Source of the DNA: Paulinella micropora
Lineage: Eukaryota; Cercozoa; Imbricatea; Euglyphida; Paulinellidae
Reading direction: 5' to 3'
DNA length: 25,000 nucleotides
NCBI GenBank assembly: GCA_019918135.1
Contig: WBZZ01003313.1
Coordinates: 25,001-50,000 of the forward strand
Shown: one piece after another, positions 17,411 through 25,000 of the stretch
Numbering within the stretch: position 1 is the first letter of the stretch
Layout of the letters: the number at the start of each line of letters is the position of its first letter
Made by a program: the position numbers and the translations under genes
The notes under the pieces: generated by a model
The model's input: only the letters and a program-made list of their open reading frames with translations
The model's database searches: none
Told to the model about the DNA's origin: nothing

Positions 17411-20400
17411 TGTTATTACGGATTTCTGCTAATTGGTTTTTTAAATCGGCTATATCATTAGTTAGATTATTATTTTGCTTTTCTAAATAAATCACCTTTT
17501 CAGCCATACCGTTTACAACGGTAGTTGTATGTTGAAAAGCACTGACCAATATTGGTATGAAGTCCGTGTATGATATACCTTCAAAGTTTCCATCCCCATC
17601 GTCTGCTTTTATTCCACTTTCAGATACAAATTCAGGAAATATTTTTTTTACTTCATCCGCAATAAATCCGTGGTTCTTTTTTTCTTTCTTTTCGTCTGAT
17701 TTCAAATAATATGAACAGCAGTTTATTTTCATTAGTTTCTCACAACAATCCCCGCAGTCTAGTGTTTTAATATCTGATTTTAGCCTCCTGTCTGAACCAG
17801 AAGACCAAACATTCGCTCCTGCTGCAATATAAACATATCCATTATTATTTTCACCATTTGACAATGAAGTTGACCAAGCGTGTAATAATCCACCTGTATT
17901 CATTACCACCGCATAACCTGATGCGTCTCCTGCTTTCATAAATGTTTGAGGGTTGGACGTATTTGATGGTCTTTGTCTTGGTGTTAAAAATCCGCTTGAT
18001 GTTGTTGGCATAGTTAATCCCGCATTAGCCGTTATCAATCCTTTTGTCCATAAAGACCCGTCCGACCCATTTAACGACATTAGAAGAACTTCGCCGCTAT
18101 TCTCCCACACGGCACCCTCATTCGTAGAATTATTTACTCTAAATCTCATAACAAAACCGGTAATACCATTTCCAGCGACCGCTGTTCCATTTGATAAACT
18201 TCTGTTATTTCCCGGCTGACCCATATAAATCCCCCAGTTCGTGTCATTGCTTGCATACAAAATATTCCGTTGTTTGGCACTCCGTTTGCTCCTTTTTGAA
18301 TTGTTATTTTTGCCCCTTGGTTTGCTATGAATATCTTTGAAGCAGTAATTCCATCATTACCAATTCTAAATAACTCATTTGTGGCGCCATAGTAAAATAT
18401 GTGATTATCAGTTGTAGCATTAACATTGTACATAATTGTGTCTAGTTTAATACCAAATCCATTAAAAGCAGTCGTGGAGCCTGTTCCACCATCCCACAAA
18501 ACTAATTTGTTGTTTGTGTTTGTATATCCTGACCTATCTATGAAAACACTTTTTCCAGCACCTACTACTATATTGTCGCTTGTTGTTAATGTTGTTGTTG
18601 ATACACCCGCATTTGCTGTTAGTAATCCACTCGCGGTTGCCGTTGTTGTTGATATACCCGCATTTGCCGTTATTAATCCGCTCGCCGTTAATGTTGTTGT
18701 AGTCATGCCAGCAGTTGCCGTTAATGTAGTTCCCGTTATTGTTCCGCCATTTGTTATGTTGTTTGAGTTCATATCTAAGGCTCCATAAAACCGCATACCG
18801 CCAGCATTGTTAAAACGGACAATGTCAGACGAAGCACTTTTATTATCCAAAAGTTTTGAAATATAAAGTCCTGCTCCTTTTGCGTCAAATGCTACATTCG
18901 TAAATACATAATCTCTTTGGTTCGCGGTTCCGCTTGTAGCGGTATTCAAAGTAAATAAGAAATACTGATAATCTCCTGATGTCTGTGAAAAGAATATATC
19001 TCCTCCATTTTGGTTTAATATCCTCGCCCCATTATATGTTATATTTCCACCATTAGTGATAGTTTGATTATTAAAATCAGCATTGTTCGTTAAAGTTAGA
19101 TATTTTATCACAGTGCTCGCACCATTAAATGTTTTACTTCCTGTTATGGTTTGGTCTCCTGTTAGTTTTACATTTTGCCCGTCCAATGTGTCCGCATACC
19201 CTTTTGTCGCTCCGTCCGTCGCTAATGTCGGAGTTCCAAGGTTGGCTATTTTGCTACTATTACAATCTAGCCCCGAAGCATTTACCCAACCGACTATCGC
19301 TCCATCAATAATGAAACTTATTTTTTTCGCATTTATTTCAAAGTTATAATTTACGCCCGTGCCCATATCAAGGCATCCGATAGTTCCTATATTGGCTGTG
19401 GAGTTAAAAACCACGAATGTTCCTTTTGTTGTTGCATTCGTTGAATTTCCAGTTATTTCAAGACCACTGCTAAATGTCTTGATTTCTGCTATGGTTTGGT
19501 TTCCTGAGGTTTTAACTGCCGAACTATCAAGGACAGAAACATCAAGACCATCAACAAGATTCACATTTGTTATAATTTGGTTTCCCATATTTAGTCCTCC
19601 CGTCATACTAGCAGTGCCGTCTAATCTAAGAAAGGGTGATGCCACGTTTCTCCATTGTCCAGTGCTATAAATGAGTAGTTGATTGTCTGATGCTGTTGTT
19701 ATAATCACATCGCTATGTGCATCAATACTTCCACTTGCCGACACTTTAGCCGTGTTAGTATCGTGCTCTGATAGCCAAGTTGTGATAGACCTGCCATTTA
19801 GTTGATTTACATTTGTTATGTTTTGAATTTTCATATCAAGACCAGCACTCGCATTTATTATACTGCTAAATGTCTTAATTCCTCCTATGGTTTGGCCTCC
19901 TGTTAGTTTGACCACCGAACCATCAACTGCGAGATTTGCTAGATTAATTCCATTATATGTAGAAGCCCCTGAAATAGCATAACCATTCATATTTAGTCCT
20001 CCTGTCATACTGGCTGTGCCGTCTAATCTAAGAAAGGGTGGTGTGGTGTTTCTCCATTGCCCCGTGCTATACATAATCAGTTGGTTATCTGCTGGGAAGC
20101 CTGTTATTGTCACATCGCTGTGGCTATCTATACTTCCAGCTGCTGACACCTTATTATTATTATCATTATGCTCAAATATCCATTCATCAACACCTTTGTC
20201 ATTTAGTAAATTAACTCCTGTTATATTCTTCCTTCCCATACTAATGTTGCCTGTTTCATCCACATTTATCGGAAATGTTTTATTTACCCAGTTTATTGAA
20301 TTATATGTTAGATAACTATTCATTGCTATTGGTGCGGTTATAACCACATCTGAAAGTGTATCAATTGAACCAAGGGCTGTATTCTTCCATTTGCCTTCTA

Positions 20401-20772
20401 CATCGTTGTAAGTTAAGTATTGTCCGCTCGCTTGTGCAAATATGTTTGTGTCTATCAAATTGTATAAACTGGTTTGGTGCGGATTAGAAGTATTAGAGCG
20501 GTGTTGAGTTGAGGCTTTGATTTCGTCGTTATCCCTAACTCCTTGCTCTGTGTAGTATAAATTTTTTCCTTCTTTAATGTCTGTTGTTGATTTGGTAGAT
20601 AATCTCGCATCGAATCGGCCGTCAGTATAATAAAGATTTACGGGGTCAGCATCTTTTGGCACCCTATCTGTGTTTAAGCCATAATATTAGTGTTAGTTAA
20701 GTCTAAATTTTTTATATATAGTGAGTCCACTGCAATTTCAGACAAGCCTAAGAGCGACTTATATTGACTCAT
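17400..20772 (-). pseudogene. Long fibre protein with S74 endosialidase-type chaperone domain, two frameshifts
   Basis: The start is the ATG at 20770-20772, two bases after the shared late hairpin. A first short frame shifts near 20680 into an 838-residue frame, which shifts near 18262 (a TTTT run) into the final 286-residue frame. Total is about 1,120 residues. The shaft has repeated phage-fibre motifs (QTITGSKTFNG, QTIGGIKTFSS, QTIAEIKTFSS) and two near-identical SMTGGLNM blocks. The C-terminus is a peptidase S74 intramolecular chaperone: GSDRRLKSDI with a Ser-Asp at the usual self-cleavage site, GFIADEV, then ISYTDFIPILVSAFQ and a coiled coil (last 35 residues). In phages this domain trimerises the fibre and cuts itself off. 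Likely the host-recognition fibre, now broken. Confidence 0.85.
19592..20148 (-). repeat. Direct repeats of about 150 bp in the fibre shaft
   Basis: 19592-19745 and 19992-20148 align over most of their length (shared CGTCTAATCTAAGAAAGGGT and CTCCATTG cores), about 400 bp apart. They encode repeated shaft modules with GTASMTGGLNM and STGQWRN. This indicates internal duplication of the fibre. Confidence 0.75.
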
Positions 20773-20773
20773 T

Positions 20774-20802
20774 GTAGGTGCTTTTTTTCAAAAACCACCT
20801 AC
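20774..20802 (-). promoter_or_regulatory. Late-gene leader hairpin, copy 4 (fibre)
   Basis: GTAGGTG (20774-20780) pairs with CACCTAC (20796-20802). Compared with copies 2 and 3, both arms changed (A to G on one side, T to C on the other), so pairing is kept. TTTTTGAGG and a TATATAG box lie upstream on the coding strand (about 20803-20820). Confidence 0.7.
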
Positions 20803-20837
20803 GACCTCAAAAACTATATAATATAATACATATTTTA

Positions 20838-20872
20838 ATGGCGGAGTTATAGAGGCGGAGTTATAGAGGCGG
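20838..20872. repeat. Tandem GGCGGAGTTATAGA repeat between divergent genes
   Basis: Two perfect 14 bp copies (20838-20851, 20852-20865) and a partial third lie between the fibre (-) and the 20941 gene (+). The GGCGGAG core recurs near 1735, 16740 and 21620. Could be a bidirectional control region; no known site matched. Confidence 0.5.
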
Positions 20873-20940
20873 CAGTCTCTATGTTTATTAATAAAAAATA
20901 AATAATATTATTTTGTATATTAATATAAACAAGTCATAAA

Positions 20941-21459
20941 ATGCCAAGAGGTAATAGAGAGGTCGCGATGAAGAATCTTGAAAAGGGTTGGGAGGCTAAG
21001 AAGAACCAGGCTAAGCAGAGAAAGATTGAAAGGGCGAGGGAATTACTTGCTGAGGAAGAGGCGAAGAATGTGAAAGAAATGACCAATGACGAAAAGATGG
21101 ACCACATTACTAAGAAGCAGTTGGCGAAGGATATGATTCATGGTAGAGACGGTGAGAAAAGTGAGGAAAGCAGTGAAAGCGATGAAGAGGTTGAACACGA
21201 CTTTGTTGATATCGTTGCCCAACGGGTTGCGGGTGTGAAACTTAAAGCCAAACAGAAGAAGGCGAAGAAAGTGGTAAAAAAGAAAGTGCCTGAATTAGAA
21301 GAGAGCGAGGATAGCGAAAGCGAAAGTGAGGAAGAAGAGCCTAAGCCTAAGAAAGGAGGTAAGAAGACTGGCAGTGTTAATGTCAATGTTTATGCGGGAC
21401 AACCAGAGAAGTCAAAAAAAGAAAACAATGATGTTTCAAAGATATTTCTTAAATTTTGA
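20941..21459 (+). CDS. Unrecognised highly charged protein
   Basis: 172 residues, intact, alternating basic and acidic blocks: a Lys/Arg-rich helix (1-45), an ESSESDEEVEHD acidic patch (about 76-87), KAKQKKAKKVVKKK (about 101-114), a second Ser/Glu patch and a SVNVNVYAG stretch near the end. Probably nuclear or nucleic-acid-associated, possibly disordered. It is expressed away from the fibre and towards the integrase. The AT-rich leader has TATATTAATATAAAC about 20 bases before the ATG. No family recognised. Confidence 0.7.
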   Translation: MPRGNREVAMKNLEKGWEAKKNQAKQRKIERARELLAEEEAKNVKEMTNDEKMDHITKKQLAKDMIHGRDGEKSEESSESDEEVEHDFVDIVAQRVAGVKLKAKQKKAKKVVKKKVPELEESEDSESESEEEEPKPKKGGKKTGSVNVNVYAGQPEKSKKENNDVSKIFLKF

Positions 21460-21478
21460 AACTTTTTAAAAATCTTTC
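21458..21478. terminator. Imperfect GAAACTTTTT..AAAAATCTTTC palindrome, copy 4
   Basis: Starts at the stop codon of the charged-protein gene. Degenerate member of the 1164/16769 family, again at a gene end. Confidence 0.5.
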
Positions 21479-21554
21479 AATATATAACTTTATGCACGAC
21501 TTATTATTTACTCTTTTATATATCGTGATAAACTACCTTCCTATTTTAGTCGCA

Positions 21555-21570
21555 TACAGCTATCGCTGTA
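21555..21570. repeat. TACAGC-TATC-GCTGTA hairpin before the integrase
   Basis: 6+6 inverted repeat 12 bases upstream of the integrase ATG. Possibly a leader hairpin, different in sequence from the late-gene one. Confidence 0.4.
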
Positions 21571-21582
21571 GGCAATACAGCA

Positions 21583-22566
21583 ATGGATCATAAACACAGC
21601 AATCCACAAAATACTGAAACGGAGGCGGAGTCTCCACTAGATAAAGAAGAACTTGAAAAAAAGAAAATTGAAGAAGCTTCTGAAATACACCATCAATCTA
21701 AGAACCCTAAAAAATGGAATACTATACTAGCCCCTGAGCCTGAACCATTAAGCCAAGTGTTTATTGACCTTATGGATATGTCTAAAATAGCTACTAAGAA
21801 AGGAAACAAAAACTACAATTTTGGATTAGTGATGATTGATGTTTATTCTCGTCGTGGTTGGATTGAACCGATCAAAAATAAATCAACTGGCGAAGTATTG
21901 GAAGGATTAAAAAAAATGCAGAAACCTAAAAGGATTACGTCCGACAACTGCAGTGAATATAAAGGGCAAGTTGCTGAATACTTCAAAGACAACGGAATTC
22001 AAGACACAACTAACGAAGTTGGCTACCACCGAACTATGGGTATAGTAGATAGATTTATTAGAACAATAAGGAACGATTTAAATTTTATGTGGGAAGTTAA
22101 TGATAATTTTATTTGGGTTCCTTACATTAATGAAATTGTTGATAATTATAATAATACATATCATAATACAATTAAGGCTACACCTATGGAAGTCTATGAG
22201 GGTAAAAAGAAAAACGATCAAGAAATATACAGAGCCGGTCTTATTAATACATTTCCTAAGGGCTCAACCGTTAGAAAAGAACTAGAAAGAACTGTTTTTT
22301 CTAAGGGTGATGTTCAGTATTCAAAGGCTATATATAAGGTTAAAGTGCGTAAAGGCTTCAAGTTGATTCTTTCAGATCACCAAATAATCAGCACTCAGCA
22401 ATTATTAAAATCTAAGTTTGATAAACAGGTTGATGAAGAAGAACAGACTAATTCAAAATTAAAAAAAACTCAGGAACGGAACACTCAAAGGTTATTAAAT
22501 CGTGAAAGCATAAATCACAGTAATATAAGAACTTCAAGCAGAATGAATTTTTTTTTGAAAAATTAG
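21583..22566 (+). CDS. Retrovirus-like (rve) integrase of Polinton/PLV type
   Basis: Intact 327-residue frame. The core starts near residue 58: FIDLMDM (Asp62), NFGLVMIDVYSRRGWIEPIK, ITSDNCSEY (Asp121) and GIVDRFIRTI, where Asp156 occupies the position of the catalytic Glu at exact 35-residue spacing. A basic SH3-like region follows (about 225-275) and a Lys/Gln/Arg tail. No HHCC zinc domain is visible in the N-terminus, which is acidic and Lys-rich. The enzyme inserts the viral genome into host DNA. Asp in place of Glu is odd and may be a family variant or an inactivating change. It converges with the GIY-YIG remnant, 4 bp between stops. Confidence 0.88.
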   Translation: MDHKHSNPQNTETEAESPLDKEELEKKKIEEASEIHHQSKNPKKWNTILAPEPEPLSQVFIDLMDMSKIATKKGNKNYNFGLVMIDVYSRRGWIEPIKNKSTGEVLEGLKKMQKPKRITSDNCSEYKGQVAEYFKDNGIQDTTNEVGYHRTMGIVDRFIRTIRNDLNFMWEVNDNFIWVPYINEIVDNYNNTYHNTIKATPMEVYEGKKKNDQEIYRAGLINTFPKGSTVRKELERTVFSKGDVQYSKAIYKVKVRKGFKLILSDHQIISTQQLLKSKFDKQVDEEEQTNSKLKKTQERNTQRLLNRESINHSNIRTSSRMNFFLKN

Positions 22567-22570
22567 ACCT

Positions 22571-23228
22571 TTAATAACAGAATAAATTCAATCCTACTTT
22601 ATCCATAATTGATTGGTGTTTCTCAGTTCTTGTATGTCTTTTTAAGTGTGCATATGAAATCATAACACCACATTCACACTCAACTAATTTTGATTTGTTT
22701 TCTCGTATTTTTAGTTTTTGTAAATTACTGTATAGTTTTGAGTTTTCTTTTCTGTATTGCTTTCTCTTTTCTTTATTTTTTCCCTCCCATTCTTTAAATT
22801 TTTTTGCTATTTTCTCTTTATGTTCTTGCTTTTATTTTCTAAATCATTCTTTGTTTTTTTCATGATATTGTTTAATTTGATCTTTGTTTGCTTCATAAAT
22901 TGTTCGTGATATTTGGTATCTTCCCTCCACTGCTTAACAGTTCTTCCTGCGATGCATCTATTAATACAGTTTTCTGTCTGTCTCATTATTTCTCCTTCTC
23001 GCTTACAAAGTTCCATCTTGTTATTACAAGGAAACATTTCAATAAGTTCAATGTAGTTATCATCATATTTCAATATCTCAAAAGAATTCATATATCGTTT
23101 GTTTTGCTATAATGTGCTCTATGAGCATACAATCTTTTATGTAATGGGTTTGTAGTAGAACCAATATATATTTGGTTTGTATGGTGTGAACGAATAGCAT
23201 ATATCTTTCCTTGGTTGTAGTCTGGCAT
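22571..23228 (-). pseudogene. GIY-YIG endonuclease with C-terminal finger, broken (copy 2)
   Basis: From the ATG at 23226-23228 the first frame gives a clear GIY-YIG start: QGKIYAIRSHH, then QIYIGSTTNPLHKRLYAH. It stops near 23095. A second frame (22807-23091) continues with YIELIEMFPCNNKMELCKRE and NCINR. A further shift near 22830-22838 leads into a basic helix and CECGVMISYAHLKRH, a C-x-C...H finger, ending at 22571. Two frameshifts. Architecture is the same as copy 1 at 1833-2344, but the sequences differ clearly, so this is not a recent duplication. Probably a homing nuclease passenger. Confidence 0.75.
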
Positions 23229-23574
23229 TTGTCTTTTGTTGTCTCTTTTTGTCTTATTATGTATTTTTCTTTAATATGAAATTAAATTTTTTGTTTTGGA
23301 GCAAATCCACAACTCCCAAAACACAAAAAAATTATTTGGAGAAATTAGGATTCTTTCCTCCTGACCCAAAATCGACTTTTTGGGCAGCGAGAAAATCTGT
23401 AGGATGTTTTTTTTACAGTCATCAATTGTTTTTGGTTCCGGGCTCATTTCCTTTTTATTTTGGGGGTCGTAGGGGTTTACCCCTACATTTTGTCCCGTCC
23501 GGGCCGGCCGGGTGTGTCCCTGTGGTGGGGGGTGGTATGTAGTGAAAAAGCGTGCCCAAGTGCGACCCTATAAT
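23229..23574. other. Right edge of the viral element, no gene
   Basis: No supported coding sequence. GTAGGGGTTTACCCCTAC (23469-23486), with GGGGTC on its left, is a palindrome of the viral family in opposite orientation, so viral DNA probably extends at least to here. A GC-rich stretch (23495-23540) follows. I could not identify a terminal inverted repeat or target duplication. Confidence 0.45.
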
Positions 23575-23605
23575 ACTCACACACACACACACATGTACAC
23601 ACACA

Positions 23606-23650
<45 letters not shown>

Positions 23651-23880
23651 CACTCACACACACACACATAGACAGACAGGCAGACAGACAGACAGGCAGG
23701 CAGACAGACAGACAGACAGACAAACAGACCGACAGCACAGACAGACAGCACTCACCAGTCTGAGACGTCTGAGACAAACAGACAGACAGACAGACGGACA
23801 GTACGTCTGAGACAGAGAGACAGAGAGACAGAAAGACTGACAGACAGAGAGACAGACAGAGAGACAGACAGACAGGCAGA

Positions 23881-23928
<48 letters not shown>

Positions 23929-23942
23929 ACACACACACACAG
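23575..23942. repeat. Compound microsatellite (CA)n-(CAGA)n-(GACA/GAGACA)n-(CA)n
   Basis: CA repeats at 23575-23668 and 23889-23942 flank CAGA and GACA-type repeats. GTCTGAGAC recurs at about 23759, 23768 and 23804. Long open frames here are repeat artefacts. Confidence 0.95.
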
Positions 23943-24865
23943 ACAGTGCGTAAGTGGAATCAAAAAGTACTTGTTGTGTGGGAAAGAAAATAGAAAAGTG
24001 TGTGATGGCAAGAAAAGAGCGCAAGGTGTGAACTACCATGCAAAAAAAACTTGGAGGCAGAAGAAACAACCCCCCAAAAGTTAGAGATAACCTTTTTTGG
24101 AGGCAAAAAATAAAAAGAAAAAGTTTGTGCAGTAATTTTTTTCCAAGTCCAAACCCACCTATGAATTTCACGGGCAGTGGCTTTTCTTTTCACGTTTTTT
24201 ATGTATTATGCGCCGGGACCATTTCTTCAAAAATCTTCACCGAGACTTTATCCGCTAAGTAGTTAAACTTTTCATGCGTAAAATTAATCTTGGTAAGATG
24301 TCTGCGACATTCTCTTCCGACGATACGCGAATTAAAATAACTACCCGGTCTTTTACGAGTTTCGCAAGGAAATGATACCTGATACCGTACATCTATAGTT
24401 TGGTGCGTGATTCCCCAAGGCCCCGTTCCGATAACTAGTCTGAGAAGCGTGGGACTTTGGTTTGTGGTGAATTTCACGGGAAATGCTATCCTGTTTGTTG
24501 TTGGGTCACATGCAGAACTTCAACAGGAGATACACTTATCATACAAGCGTACTATTCTTTCCTTTCCACTGCCAAGTTTAGGACAATTCTGTATCAAGGA
24601 TGACGATAGTACTGACGATGGTAGATTCTTTGCAGACAGGTGTATCTGAAGAGGACTTTGGATTCCGTAGTACCCGAGCATTGTTCGGTTTCTCAGGGGT
24701 GTTGCAGCGCAAACCGACAATGATATGTGCATGCACATCGTATGCATGCACGGTATGTATTATGATTTTCATGCATACATTTAATATGCAACGTACTCAA
24801 AGCAAGGGTAAAGTCAAAGGTCGAAGTGAAAGCATGACTAACAAGACCCAAGAAAGCCTGAGCGG
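23943..24865. other. Flanking DNA, no gene recognised
   Basis: Only short frames without domains or codon bias, and no RNA gene seen. A CATGCA/ATGCAT-rich stretch lies at 24728-24780. GAATTTCACGGG occurs at 24161 and again, as GAATTTCACGGGAAAT, at 24470, a short direct repeat. Presumed host intergenic sequence. Confidence 0.5.
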
Positions 24866-25000
24866 AGGAAGAGGAAGAAGAAGAAAGAAGAAGAAGAAGA
24901 AGAAGAAGAAGAAGAAGAAGAAGAAGAAGAAGAAGAAGAAGAAGAAGAAGAAGAAGAAGAAGAAGAAGAAGAAGAAGAAGAAGAAGAAGAAGAAGAAGAA
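24866..25000. repeat. (GAA)n triplet tract running off the window
   Basis: GGAAGA-type imperfect repeats become pure AAG triplets from about 24886 to the last base. Its full length is not visible. Confidence 0.95.

Noticed and set aside
18426..20315. Plus-strand hydrophobic frames opposite the fibre
   Set aside because: Antisense of Thr/Asn-rich fibre repeats; no start context and no domains.
1..23490. Terminal inverted repeats of the viral element
   Set aside because: The left end lies outside the window and no matching sequence was found near the right edge.
23575..23942. CRISPR array
   Set aside because: Repeats are 2-6 bp microsatellites with no unique spacers.
23455..24171. Several overlapping open frames of Cys/Val or Leu/Ser repeats
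   Set aside because: They are translations of CA and CAGA microsatellites, with no independent coding signal.

Overview
The window is eukaryotic nuclear DNA, not a bacterial or free viral genome. Most of it (about 1-23,490) is one degraded copy of an integrated Polinton / Polinton-like virus (PLV) element. It carries the recognisable set of that group: a protein-primed family B DNA polymerase (broken and truncated), retrovirus-type integrase, double-jelly-roll major capsid protein, penton (minor capsid) protein, adenain-like maturation protease, FtsK/HerA-type packaging ATPase, a long S74-chaperone fibre and two GIY-YIG nucleases. The right flank (about 23,490-25,000) has CA/CAGA microsatellites, a GAA tract running off the window, and no gene I can recognise. 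It looks like host DNA, but I cannot name the host.

A 6.64 kb Ty1/copia-type LTR retrotransposon (7515-14156, + strand) has inserted into the PLV element. Its LTRs differ at 2 of 293 positions, it has a 5 bp target duplication (GATAT), and it looks GC-richer than the AT-rich viral element. It landed inside a viral gene, leaving the 5' part at 14162-15123 and the 3' part at 7155-7509. Deleting the insert on paper restores an open frame across the empty site. The gag protein carries an uncommon MYND zinc finger. Gag and pol are joined by a UAAUG stop/start overlap, and pol has one nonsense codon in RNase H.

Layout, left to right: 1-1190 polymerase remnant (+); 1240-1718 small ExoX-C-like (+) and zinc-finger (-) genes; 1833-2344 GIY-YIG remnant (-); 2404-6254 structural block (-): putative capsid/fibre protein, major capsid, penton; 6446-7180 protease (-); 7155-15123 split coiled-coil gene (-) with the retrotransposon inside; 15180-15486 small basic protein (-); 15521-16345 ATPase (-); 16359-16730 broken small gene (-); 17069-17410 membrane protein (-); 17400-20772 fibre (-); 20941-21459 charged protein (+); 21583-22566 integrase (+); 22571-23228 second GIY-YIG remnant (-); then flank.

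Two layers of non-coding structure stand out. First, four structural genes (2404-3665 gene, capsid, penton, fibre) start just after the same hairpin, preceded by TTTTTGAG. Its stem shows compensatory changes between copies, suggesting a shared late-gene control element. Second, small palindromes (GTAGGGGC..GCCCCTAC type, and GAAACTTTT..AAAAGTTTC type) recur at gene ends, and one lies inside the protease coding sequence. The viral genes carry at least ten frameshifts or nonsense codons, while about 5.9 kb of retrotransposon coding sequence has one. This fits an old, decaying provirus with a younger insertion, although homopolymer assembly errors could account for some breaks.
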